DNA from: Bacillus sp. ISL-37 | GTDB lineage: Bacteria; Bacillota; Bacilli; Bacillales; Cytobacillaceae | Direction of reading: 5' to 3' | Length of the DNA stretch: 64,000 nucleotides | Assembly (NCBI RefSeq): GCF_018613315.1 | Contig: NZ_JAGGQL010000003.1 | Span: forward strand, 186,001 to 250,000 | Part shown: positions 34,489-41,919 of the stretch, piece by piece | Numbering within the stretch: the first letter of the stretch is position 1 | Layout of the letters: each line of letters opens with the position of its first letter | Notes under the pieces: generated by a model | Database searches by the model: none | The model's input: the letters and a program-made list of their open reading frames with translations, nothing else | What the model was told of the DNA's origin: nothing | Program-made: the position numbers and the translations under genes

Positions 34489-34715
34489 TTCGGGCGGTGT
34501 CTGTCACCACCCGGAATTTGTCCTTGTTAAGGAAATTATAAAATTATTTAGGTGAGGATAACTGCATGTGGTTTTCTTAATCCAGCTCCAGCGCCTAGCC
34601 CCTCGGGTCGCTTCGAGCCGCTCATTGAAGTCAAAGAACGACTTCATTGGGCGTCCCTCCAGCGCTTGTCGGGGCTGAACAATGCGCTTGTGCTTATTGA
34701 TCATAAGGGAGTTGT
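34487..34715. repeat. structured intergenic element (possible dispersed repeat)
   Basis: The gap between the TRAP and tautomerase genes holds three potential hairpins: TTCGGGCGGTG with CACCACCCGGAA (34487-34517), TGAAGTC/GACTTCA near 34627-34650, and a GC-rich block CCAGCGCCTAGCCCC ... GGGGCTGAACAATGCGCTT. Its GC-rich composition differs from the neighbouring AT-rich gaps. I recall very similar blocks as dispersed intergenic repeats in several Bacillaceae genomes, but cannot confirm it here. An ORF reading through (from 34552) is not taken as coding. Confidence 0.55.
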
Positions 34716-34719
34716 TGCT

Positions 34720-34917
34720 ATGCCGATTATTCAGGTACAAGTTCTTGAAGGTCGAAGTGATGAGAAAATAAAGGAATTGATTGCTGGAATTACTGAAACT
34801 GCAGTTCGAACGCTAGAGGTAAAGCCAGAGCAGGTGCGAGTGATCGTCCAGACGGTGCCTGATAAGTACTGGGGCGTTGGCGGAGTTACGAAGGACGAGA
34901 AAAAATCCCAACTCTGA
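34720..34917 (+). CDS. 4-oxalocrotonate tautomerase
   Basis: 65 residues starting MPIIQVQVLEGR; AAGGGAG lies 8 bases before ATG 34720. After Met removal, Pro1 is the catalytic base, and Arg11, Arg39 and an aromatic residue at 50 (Trp instead of the usual Phe) match the tautomerase active site. It interconverts enol and keto forms of 4-oxalocrotonate, upstream of the decarboxylase. It is separated from the pathway operon by the TRAP genes but completes the route. Confidence 0.93.
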   Translation: MPIIQVQVLEGRSDEKIKELIAGITETAVRTLEVKPEQVRVIVQTVPDKYWGVGGVTKDEKKSQL

Positions 34918-34938
34918 ATAAAGAGTTGGGATTTTTTA
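34904..34938 (+). terminator. intrinsic terminator
   Basis: AATCCCAACTC/GAGTTGGGATT perfect 11-bp stem overlapping the tautomerase stop codon, with six T after it. Confidence 0.93.
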
Positions 34939-35026
34939 GTGGATTAATAAAAGGGTTTTGATTTACAAAAGCGAATAGTTAAGAATGTTAGATTGCGACT
35001 TGTGATAGGAAAAAGGAGTGATTGTT

Positions 35027-35389
35027 ATGTTAAACAAAGTTTGTGTATTGACGATTAAGGTTGGAGACATGGAAAAAGCACTTGAATTCTATACAGAGGT
35101 GCTCGATTTTGAAGTGTCCAAGCATTATGGGGAAAATATCGTTTCATTAGTACATAACGAGGTTCCGATTGTATTGGAAAAATCAGATGAAGAAAGTTAC
35201 ACAGGTAGCCAAAAGTTACTAATAGGGATCCTATCTGAGAATATTGATGAAGATGTTGAACGACTGCGCAAAAAGGGAGCTAAGATTCTTTTCGACGAAT
35301 CCAGACCATGTCCGCCAGGTAGGTACAATGTGATTGAAGATCCATTCAGAAACCAACTTGAGCTTGTGGAGTTTTCGAATTTTAAGTAA
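35027..35389 (+). CDS. VOC family protein
   Basis: 120 residues from ATG 35027 (AAAGGAG 8 bases upstream). One VOC module with KVCVLTIKVGDMEKALEFYTEVLDFEV at the start and RYNVIEDPFRNQLELVEF at the end, where the Glu of QLELVE is the usual metal ligand. It could be a glyoxalase I-like lyase or a ring-cleavage-related enzyme. It is monocistronic between terminators, so there is no firm link to the anthranilate genes. Confidence 0.88.
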   Translation: MLNKVCVLTIKVGDMEKALEFYTEVLDFEVSKHYGENIVSLVHNEVPIVLEKSDEESYTGSQKLLIGILSENIDEDVERLRKKGAKILFDESRPCPPGRYNVIEDPFRNQLELVEFSNFK

Positions 35390-35458
35390 TTTTTGCAGGC
35401 TCCATTAGTTGGCGGTTTCCCATTTGTTCTTGATGAGGTAATCAGAATGAAAAAATTG

Positions 35459-35490
35459 AAGAACCACCTTCACAGAAGGTGGTTCTTTCG
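35459..35490. terminator. bidirectional terminator between VOC and redoxin genes
   Basis: AAGAACCACCTTC/GAAGGTGGTTCTT perfect 13-bp stem with a 3-base loop; T-rich tails on both strands. Confidence 0.88.
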
Positions 35491-35493
35491 CTT

Positions 35494-36015
35494 TTATTCA
35501 GTTGGTTTCTCACCGTTCGCGATATCCGCTGCGTAGGGAAGGATTCCTTCTGCTTCGATGCCGAATGTATCGATTTCCTGCGAATGAAGAACTGTGCCGT
35601 CTTTATCAAGAACAGCGAAGCCTCGTACTGCGATTGGAGACTCCGGGTCCAACATGTTTGTTTTCTTGATCAATTTCAGTTTCTCATCAGAGATAACTGG
35701 ATAATCAAGTCCCAACTCTTCTTTCATCGCTTTATGTTCCTTTACAGACGATGCGCTTACGGCGTAAATGTTCCCAGGAAACTGGCTGAATGATTCTTTC
35801 CGGTTCTGCAGCTCGACCAGCTGCGATTTACAGAAGTCTCAACCAACTCCCGTAAAAAAGAAAACCAGCGCAGGCTCTTCCATATTTTCGAAGGATACTT
35901 CCTCACCGTTTTCATCAGGCAGGGAAAGGCCTTTTGATTCAGATTTATCTTCAGAACAGCCGCTTAGGAAAGCTCCTATCATTAATAACATCATTAAAAA
36001 AGCTAATTTCTTCAA
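35494..36015 (-). CDS. redoxin-domain lipoprotein with in-frame UGA at CxxC; probable selenoprotein
   Basis: Standard translation yields only a 77-residue C-terminal frame from 35727. If the TGA at 35841-35839 is read as selenocysteine, one frame runs from TTG 36015 (AAGGAGGTG upstream) to 35494: 173 residues. It begins with a lipoprotein signal (lipobox LSGC), then a thioredoxin/AhpC-TSA fold: GLSLPDENGEEV, ALVFFFTGVG-U-DFC with U at residue 59, and later GFAVLDKDGTVL. UGA stands precisely where the first Cys of a CxxC redox motif is expected. A SECIS-like stem-loop follows 20 bases after it. It would act as an extracellular, membrane-anchored thiol/selenol oxidoreductase. Alternative: a Cys codon mutated to a stop. 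Confidence 0.75.
35804..35835 (-). promoter_or_regulatory. putative bacterial SECIS element
   Basis: Downstream of the UGA on the minus strand, GCAGCT (35824-35819) and AGCTGC (35813-35808) form a perfect 6-bp stem with apical loop GGTCG; TTCT/AGAA extends it past a bulge. The loop starts 20 bases after UGA and begins with GGU, as in the E. coli fdhF SECIS recognised by SelB. Confidence 0.6.
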
Positions 36016-36232
36016 GGTGCACCTCCTTATGTATTTTCTTCAGTATATATTGTTTTGCTGAAAACTCATTATACCATTTATGAAGAATTTGTATCGAATC
36101 GCCAACTCCTTCCTCCTAAATTCCTATTTTTTATAAAAAAGAGCCTTCCATTTAGTTAAAATTCAGAAAATATGTTAATGTTATAATTAGTAACAGGTCA
36201 TAATATCTAGTATTTAATTTGGAGGGACTGCT

Positions 36233-37123
36233 TTGCTGACGAACCACCTGGATTTCCGACTCGAGCCAAGGATTAGAGAACTTTATGAGGAGCATAAGAA
36301 TCGTGCTGAAAAAATCGACTGGGGCTACCATGAATTTTTGCCGTGGGATAAGGCAATGGATTTTAAACGCGTTCCCTGGGATGAAAGCCAGGTCACGTTG
36401 CCGACACCGGTTATTACTGCCATTGAAACAGCGCTGCTAACCGAGGTGAACCTTCCATGGTTTACTTCTTATCTGGATCAGACATTTAAGGGGTCTTTAT
36501 CGGTCATCAAAGATTTTGTCCATACATGGACGGCAGAAGAGGACCAGCACTCAAATTTGCTTGAAACGTATCTGTTAATAACCAGAAATGTTGAACCAAT
36601 GCGACTGCATCAATTACATAAAATGACATTGGAGAATGGCTGGGATCCGGATTTTCATACGCCATTTGAGACGATGGTCTACACCTCAATGCAAGAGCTC
36701 GCGACGATGGTGTTTTACAATAATGTCGCGAAGGTAGCAGGTCATCATGATCGGGAATTGGCCACGCTTCTTCGCCGTCTTGCAAAGGATGAGACGCTTC
36801 ACTACGCATTTTATCGAGATGTAATCAAATACCACCTAGAATTAGAGCCTAATTATTGCTACTACCTGGGCAATGTCATCATGAACTTTAAAATGCCAGG
36901 TGCCGTCATGCCAGACTTTGAAGACCGGATGGCCATCATCGCTAAAGAGGCGAATTATGGCCCACTGGAGTATTTCGATCAGGTGCTTGATGTGATTGTC
37001 GATTACTGGGATATCGAAAACCTGCGGCCAATTGCGCCTGAAGCGGAAAAAGCACGACTAGACATTCTTAATTACCATGCGCGTTTGAAAAGGGTCAGGG
37101 AGAGGTTTTATAAAAATAAATAG
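36233..37123 (+). CDS. ferritin-like acyl-ACP desaturase
   Basis: 296 residues of the fatty acid desaturase type 2 (acyl-[acyl-carrier-protein] desaturase) family. Di-iron ligands are visible as TAEEDQHSNLL (E-E-x-x-H) at about residues 101-111 and LAKDETLHYAFYRD (E-x-x-H) at about 187-200. The N-terminal RIRELYEEHKNRAEKIDW and FLPWDKAMDF are typical. It inserts a double bond in acyl chains, for membrane fluidity. The TTG start has GGAGG 7 bases upstream. It runs divergently from the selenoprotein gene; the 217-base gap between them holds an AT-rich promoter region with TATAAT at about 36180. Confidence 0.9.
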   Translation: MLTNHLDFRLEPRIRELYEEHKNRAEKIDWGYHEFLPWDKAMDFKRVPWDESQVTLPTPVITAIETALLTEVNLPWFTSYLDQTFKGSLSVIKDFVHTWTAEEDQHSNLLETYLLITRNVEPMRLHQLHKMTLENGWDPDFHTPFETMVYTSMQELATMVFYNNVAKVAGHHDRELATLLRRLAKDETLHYAFYRDVIKYHLELEPNYCYYLGNVIMNFKMPGAVMPDFEDRMAIIAKEANYGPLEYFDQVLDVIVDYWDIENLRPIAPEAEKARLDILNYHARLKRVRERFYKNK

Positions 37124-37124
37124 A

Positions 37125-37166
37125 AAAAATGGAACCAGCAGGGTTGACTTCTGGTTCCATTTTTAT
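37125..37166 (+). terminator. intrinsic terminator
   Basis: AAAAATGGAACCAG/CTGGTTCCATTTTT perfect 14-bp stem with a 12-base loop, right after the desaturase stop. Confidence 0.92.
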
Positions 37167-37233
37167 TTCCTAAAGGTATTTTCCAATTTTTGTAGAAGTA
37201 GTTTATAGAAGACATTTAATAAAAGGAGTCCTT

Positions 37234-37401
37234 ATGAATAAGGGAATACTACTGTTTATCGTCGGTTTGATTATGTATATGGCAGGCATCTATTTATCTA
37301 CTATTTGGGTGATGATTGGTGCCACTATTGGTGTTTCAGGCGGTATTTTGATGGGTGCGAGTACATATTTACTCGCATTGAAAAAAAGGCGAGACAGCTA
37401 G
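37234..37401 (+). CDS. small two-pass membrane protein
   Basis: 55 residues, MNKGILLFIVGLIMYM then a second helix with GATIGVSGGILMGASTYLLAL and a basic tail KKRRDS. AAAAGGAG lies 5 bases before ATG 37234. Codon use is ordinary, and start, ribosome site and hydrophobic pattern are all consistent with a real gene. Family not recognised. Stands alone between the desaturase terminator and a convergent gene. Confidence 0.75.
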   Translation: MNKGILLFIVGLIMYMAGIYLSTIWVMIGATIGVSGGILMGASTYLLALKKRRDS

Positions 37402-37434
37402 ATTTCAATAGTTGCTCCATCAAAAAATTCAAAT

Positions 37435-37929
37435 TTACTTTAGAGACTCATAATGCTTCTTGAACACTTTAAAAAGCCTTTCATCACCGCCACGATCAGG
37501 ATGGAGGGCTTTGAGGATTTTCTTGAATTCTTTTTTAACCACCTGGATGTCGGGATCCTGCTTCAACCCTAACAGTTCTTCCAATTTTGAAGGATCAGTT
37601 CCTGATGCTTCGATTTGTACATTCAGCATTTTTTTCAGCGTCCTTACCTTGGATTGCTCAATATGTAATCGTGTGGTCAGCAACTCCAGCTGTTCGTTAA
37701 GCAGGTTATTCTCCCGTTTGGAACTTTCTAGCTGTGCGGTGAATTGGTCGTTATACTTTTGTATTATGAAGTCTGTCAGGTCTTTAAGGTGTATTTTATA
37801 GGAAAGATTTCTTCTATGGGCCTGTTCGGCTTTTAAAAGTCCTTCTTCAATCCACATCAAAACATCTTGATCAGTAGCATCTATTCCGTATGAAGTTAAC
37901 TGTTCTGCAGCCTCTTTGATTGTCAGCAT
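37435..37929 (-). CDS. HTH - coiled-coil - J-domain-like protein
   Basis: 164 residues with an uncommon layout. Residues 1-55 look like a MerR/excisionase-type helix-turn-helix (LTIKEAAEQLTSYGIDATDQDVLMWIEEGLLKA). Residues about 60-110 form a coiled coil (LESSKRENNLLNEQLELLTTRLHIEQ). The C-terminus resembles the end of a J domain with an HPD motif: VKKEFKKILKALHPDRGGDERLFKVFKKHY. The HPD suggests interaction with DnaK. DNA-binding is inferred from the N-terminal pattern only. Monocistronic on the minus strand. Confidence 0.75.
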   Translation of the reverse strand: MLTIKEAAEQLTSYGIDATDQDVLMWIEEGLLKAEQAHRRNLSYKIHLKDLTDFIIQKYNDQFTAQLESSKRENNLLNEQLELLTTRLHIEQSKVRTLKKMLNVQIEASGTDPSKLEELLGLKQDPDIQVVKKEFKKILKALHPDRGGDERLFKVFKKHYESLK

Positions 37930-38078
37930 CTAATTGCCTCTCTTATATAAAAATAATCAGACAAATCTATCATACCATTGAATTTTTGCAGAAAAAGAAC
38001 AGAAGTGTGACATTGTGTTACATACAAATCCTCATGTGAAAATAAAATGGATTTATATCGTAAAGGCAGGTGTAAAGA

Positions 38079-38603
38079 ATGGTGTTTAACATGACTGAAG
38101 CAATTGAAATCCTGGAGCGGACGCCTGGAACTTTGGAGGCTTTGTTATCAGGATTATCAGAAGGCTGGGTGTACAGCAATGAAGGGGAGGGAACTTGGAA
38201 TCCTTCCGAAGTGATCGGACATCTCGTCGACGGTGAAAAATACAATTGGATTCCAAGACTTAAAATCATATTGGCGGAAACAGATGATAAAAGTTTTCCT
38301 GCTTTTGACCGTTTTTCACATTTAAAGGACAATAAGCATCTCTCAATTGAGGAAAAGCTTAGTGAATTTTCTTCCTTGAGGAAGGAAAGTATCAAGAAAC
38401 TGAAGGAACTGATCGTTGATGATAAGCAGTTTGTTTTGACGGGAGTCCATCCGGAATACGGGGAAGTAGAGGCAAGACAACTAATTGCTACATGGGCAGT
38501 ACATGATTTAACGCACTTATCGCAAATTACCAGAGTTTTAGCGAAAAGGTATACGAAAGAAGTTGGTCCATGGAAAAGTTACCTGGGGATTTTGAATAAA
38601 TAA
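38079..38603 (+). CDS. DinB family protein (DinB_2)
   Basis: 174 residues, an intact DinB-like metalloenzyme. The three-His pattern is visible: GHLVDGEKYNW (about residue 48), then WAVHDLTHLSQITRVL (HxxxH) near 144-160. Family members include bacillithiol S-transferases; specific substrate unknown. It contrasts with the frameshifted DinB gene at 9769. ATG 38079 follows an AGGCAGGTG site. A terminator follows. Confidence 0.88.
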   Translation: MVFNMTEAIEILERTPGTLEALLSGLSEGWVYSNEGEGTWNPSEVIGHLVDGEKYNWIPRLKIILAETDDKSFPAFDRFSHLKDNKHLSIEEKLSEFSSLRKESIKKLKELIVDDKQFVLTGVHPEYGEVEARQLIATWAVHDLTHLSQITRVLAKRYTKEVGPWKSYLGILNK

Positions 38604-38638
38604 TATGTAAGTATTCATTTTCTAAGTGCTCAAAATTA

Positions 38639-38670
38639 AGCCCCTGTAGATTTCACAGGGGCTCTTCTTT
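38639..38670. terminator. terminator between convergent DinB and acetamidase genes
   Basis: AGCCCCTGT/ACAGGGGCT perfect 9-bp stem, 7-base loop, T-rich tail on the + strand. Confidence 0.88.
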
Positions 38671-39604
38671 ATCTTATCGCACCGTGCGGCAACACCGCAT
38701 GCACACCTTTAACCCCGTTTACTACCTGTGTAACTCTCAAATCGACTGTCACACTGGCCAGTGCAAGGGCCTCTGTACGCTCAAGCCCATGAAGTTCTCG
38801 CAAAAGTGACACCATTTCATCCAGTGTCTGTCCGGCAGCAAGATTCAAGTCTTCATTAAAGCCAAAGGTAAGCCATCCCGCTGGTGTGTTAGCCCGCGGC
38901 ATTTTCAATTGAAGATCCTCTCTGACTGTAAGGGTGATGTCAACCAAGTCCATTGGGCACTCAATGGCCGTGCCGGAAACTTCGCCGTCGCCTTGCGCAG
39001 CGTGTCCATCACCAATTGAAAACAATGCCCCATCAACTGAAATTGGCAGATACAATGTGCTGCCTCTTTGGAGTTCTTTGCAGTCGATATTCCCGCCGCA
39101 ATAGCGTGGAGGGGATGTATGGTGCACACCTGATTCTGCAGGTGCGACTCCCATCAAGCCGATGAATGGATTAAGCGCAACATTTATTGAACGAGAACCA
39201 ACTTCAGTTCTAGCTGTCATTGTGTCACTGTCCAATTCCCAATCAAGGCGAATTCTCTCAGACCCTGTTAAACCGACTGCATCATTTTGCCAGCTTTTTT
39301 TGCCGCCTGCCCAATTCGTGCCATACCAGCCTGGTACGACATCGTTCAATTTTACCTCTAGAACCATTCCGGCTTTTGCCCCGTTCACTTCTATCGGCCC
39401 AATCATTGGATGGAGAGGAGTCTCTTCTTTTACTGCAGAGGTGAAAAATTGTCTCTCAACGCCTTTTGATTTAGAATAGCCCCATTCAATATCAGGTGTT
39501 TGCATGCGAATGCTGTCTCCAGAATTCACCTTAAGGATTGGCTTATATTCATTGCTAAAAGAACCGTGCAGGTTTTCGGATTTTAATTGAATTTTATGGA
39601 TCAT
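38669..39604 (-). CDS. acetamidase/formamidase family protein
   Basis: 311 residues of the FmdA_AmdA family. Features include the N-terminal PILKVNSGDSIRMQTPDI, IGPIEVNGAKAGMVLEVKL, the central GVAPAESGVHHTSPPRYCGGNID and the metal-site region IGDGHAAQGDGEVSGTAIE. These enzymes hydrolyse formamide or acetamide to ammonia and the acid in the cytoplasm. AAGGAG precedes the ATG on the minus strand. An EamA-type exporter gene lies 12 bases upstream, so both may be one transcript. Confidence 0.93.
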   Translation of the reverse strand: MIHKIQLKSENLHGSFSNEYKPILKVNSGDSIRMQTPDIEWGYSKSKGVERQFFTSAVKEETPLHPMIGPIEVNGAKAGMVLEVKLNDVVPGWYGTNWAGGKKSWQNDAVGLTGSERIRLDWELDSDTMTARTEVGSRSINVALNPFIGLMGVAPAESGVHHTSPPRYCGGNIDCKELQRGSTLYLPISVDGALFSIGDGHAAQGDGEVSGTAIECPMDLVDITLTVREDLQLKMPRANTPAGWLTFGFNEDLNLAAGQTLDEMVSLLRELHGLERTEALALASVTVDLRVTQVVNGVKGVHAVLPHGAIR

Positions 39605-39616
39605 AATTGCAACTCC

Positions 39617-40552
39617 TTACGCGATTTCATTTTTTACTAACTTGCCAGCTTGCTTCTTTTTAAAAAGCCGTGGGTTTGTTCCAATATAAACACCGGATAG
39701 CACGAGGGCTGCCCCGATGGCATGAGCAGCGGTGAAATTTTCACCTAAAAACAGAGTAGCCATGATGACTGCAGAAACTGGCATCACGTTGATGAAAATC
39801 GAGGCCTTAGCGGCGCCAACTTCTTTGATTCCGTTGTAGTACATGACGAACGATACAACCGTAACCAAAACACTCATATGAATGATCGCAAACCAAGTGG
39901 TCCCTGATGCCTGCTGAACGTCCTGCCATGATGTTTCTGAGAGGGCAAACGGCAGCAGGAAAAGAGTGCCGAAAGCGACAGCATAGGTCGTAGATTCAAC
40001 CGAACTGAACTTTTTCAAAACAACTTTCCCAACGACACTGTATAATGCCCAGCTGACCACTGCGCCCATAAGTACAAAATCGATTGGTTCAAATCCAAGC
40101 TTGAACAAGCTCAGCAAGTGTCCTTCAGTAATGATAAAAAAGGCTCCTGACAGAGCGATGGCCAATCCAATGACATTATTGCGTGTGATTGTCTCTTTTA
40201 AAAACAGAGCCGATAAAAGCACAATCAACACCGGATTGGAGGCGATGAACAGTGAGCTTTTGATCACCGGCGCATGCTTGCTGGCCATGAAAAAGAATAT
40301 GTTATACAGCGCAATGCCTGTCAGTCCGAGGACCGCGAACAAGCCAATATCCTTCAGATTAGGTTTCTTAATATTTTTTTCCATCATGAACATCAATGGG
40401 AAAAGGAGAATCGCTGCTCCAAAAAACCGGAAGAACGCCACCGTTGCTGGCTCAAAGCTTTCTACAGCAAATTTACCCGCAATGAATGCACTGCCCCAGG
40501 TTGCCGTTGCGAAAGTTAGCATCCCATATGTAACCAATAATTTTTTGTTCAT
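39617..40552 (-). CDS. EamA/DMT family transporter
   Basis: 311 residues from ATG 40552, which has GGAAGG 8 bases upstream on the minus strand. Ten membrane helices arranged as two five-helix EamA repeats; the first repeat has WGSAFIAGKFAVESFEPATVAFFRF and the second WALYSVVGKVVLKKFSS...LFLGENFTAAHAIGAALVLSGVYI. Drug/metabolite exporters of this type move amino acids, amines or purines. The short distance to the amidase gene suggests co-expression; the substrate is unknown. Confidence 0.92.
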   Translation of the reverse strand: MNKKLLVTYGMLTFATATWGSAFIAGKFAVESFEPATVAFFRFFGAAILLFPLMFMMEKNIKKPNLKDIGLFAVLGLTGIALYNIFFFMASKHAPVIKSSLFIASNPVLIVLLSALFLKETITRNNVIGLAIALSGAFFIITEGHLLSLFKLGFEPIDFVLMGAVVSWALYSVVGKVVLKKFSSVESTTYAVAFGTLFLLPFALSETSWQDVQQASGTTWFAIIHMSVLVTVVSFVMYYNGIKEVGAAKASIFINVMPVSAVIMATLFLGENFTAAHAIGAALVLSGVYIGTNPRLFKKKQAGKLVKNEIA

Positions 40553-40703
40553 CAAATTCCCTTCCATCTTATAAAATTGTTTAACTAGTATTTTAACACC
40601 TTTTTCGATAAGCGAAATATAAATTTTCTAAAAGTCCTGAAACTTTTTGGCTTCTGAGAAGTCTAATGTAGTGGAAATTCAACAATGGATATGAGGTGCT
40701 TTT

Positions 40704-41207
40704 TTGAAAAAGATATTGGCGAGTCTTATTTTAATTAGTGTTATGTTCTCAATGTCTGCATGTAATGGAGAAACCAAAGTAGAAAGCAGCAGTGAAAAAC
40801 AAGCTGATAAACAGTCTGAAAATCAGAAAAAAAAGGAATCGGAGAATACGGACAACACGGGAGTCATCCCTGAAGCTCTTTCTGCTAGCCTGGTTGAGGT
40901 CGATGAAGATACAGAAGGTAAAGACTTTATTTATGAAGTTAAGAATAATACTGACAAGGACATAGAAATTCCTTTTGATGAAAATGGAGGCCATGTTTAT
41001 GTGCTTAGGGATGAATCTGGTAAAGAAATTAGCCGTCAAGATGGCTATGGAACGATTCAAACTAAACAGATCGTAAGTGCCGGGGAAGCAATCACGATCA
41101 AAATCGGACTTGGCGGATATAAAAAAGGGACGTATGAACTCGAAGTCTGGATGGAGTCGGAATTAGACAATACTTACAATCAGACGATTACATTTACGAT
41201 TGAATAA
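40704..41207 (+). CDS. BsuPI-domain lipoprotein (proteinase-inhibitor-like)
   Basis: 167 residues, TTG start behind GAGGTG. A lipobox (FSMSAC) is followed by a low-complexity Glu/Lys/Ser/Gln linker (about 25-50), then a beta-sandwich resembling BsuPI, the intracellular proteinase inhibitor fold: DFIYEVKNNTDKDIEIPFDENGGHVYVLRDESGKEI and IKIGLGGYKKGTYELEVWMES. Here the domain is secreted and lipid-anchored. Inhibitory activity is not established for such proteins. A terminator follows. Confidence 0.82.
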   Translation: MKKILASLILISVMFSMSACNGETKVESSSEKQADKQSENQKKKESENTDNTGVIPEALSASLVEVDEDTEGKDFIYEVKNNTDKDIEIPFDENGGHVYVLRDESGKEISRQDGYGTIQTKQIVSAGEAITIKIGLGGYKKGTYELEVWMESELDNTYNQTITFTIE

Positions 41208-41216
41208 GCTTTATGG

Positions 41217-41244
41217 AGCAGAGGCCAACAGCCTCTGCTTTTTG
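41217..41244 (+). terminator. intrinsic terminator
   Basis: AGCAGAGGC/GCCTCTGCT perfect 9-bp stem, 5-base loop, five T. Confidence 0.92.
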
Positions 41245-41291
41245 TTGTGCCAAACGCTGGAATTAAGTGGTAAAATAAAAGCGAGGTGAGA

Positions 41292-41705
41292 ATGAACATG
41301 CTGTGGAAGTTTTTATTACTAGCTGCTTGGATGATATCAGTGATTGCATTCGTTAAATTTTTAATAAGAAAAACGTTAAAAATTTCAAAAGTGAAAAAGG
41401 CATCTTTTTCTTACAATCATATTAATGCTAAACATAGAAAAATAGACTGGACTGTGAGAATTACCGCACTGCTCATTAATGTCTTTTTGATTTATCAAGT
41501 GATGTTCGAAGGATTTCCAATTAATCTATTTCTTATATTGCTGGCTTTATTATTTACTTCCGAAAACTTTGTCCGTGCATTTTTTGCATGGAAATTTTCA
41601 GAAGATCCTAAGCAATCGATTTTGTCACTCGCTGAAGGAATCATCTTCATTACGTTTGTAGTGGTTATCATTCAATTTGATGTTTTGAATCTACTCATAA
41701 AATGA
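41292..41705 (+). CDS. DUF4181-like membrane protein
   Basis: 137 residues with four membrane helices: LLLAAWMISVIAFVKFLI, ITALLINVFLIYQVMF, INLFLILLALLFTSENFV and ILSLAEGIIFITFVVVII. The cytoplasmic loop SFSYNHINAKHRKIDW and the SENFVRAFFAWKFSEDPKQ segment are typical of DUF4181 proteins of bacilli, whose function is unknown. ATG 41286-region starts are ambiguous; GAGGTGAG supports 41292 or 41298. Confidence 0.8.
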   Translation: MNMLWKFLLLAAWMISVIAFVKFLIRKTLKISKVKKASFSYNHINAKHRKIDWTVRITALLINVFLIYQVMFEGFPINLFLILLALLFTSENFVRAFFAWKFSEDPKQSILSLAEGIIFITFVVVIIQFDVLNLLIK

Positions 41706-41919
41706 TAAGAAGTAGGAATGAGAGGAGAGAAAACCTCACTTTTACTGTTCTTTTATAATATTCTCGGGAAGGAATACTTTGTTACCTTTCCTGGGATCAA
41801 AAATAATGAAGAAAACGAATATATCTATACATTTAGGCCATTAGGTCTTCAATAGGGGACGCAAATGCGTGGAGATAGAAAAATAGACGAATAGATTTTT
41901 AGATTGGTGGTAGTTCTTT

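Noticed and set aside
34552-34719. N-terminal extension of the tautomerase frame
   Set aside because: Tautomerase needs Pro1 after the initiator Met; AAGGGAG marks 34720, and the extension covers the structured element.
35494-35727. Independent 77-residue protein on the minus strand
   Set aside because: It is the C-terminal part of the redoxin frame beyond the UGA; it lacks a ribosome site and half of the fold.
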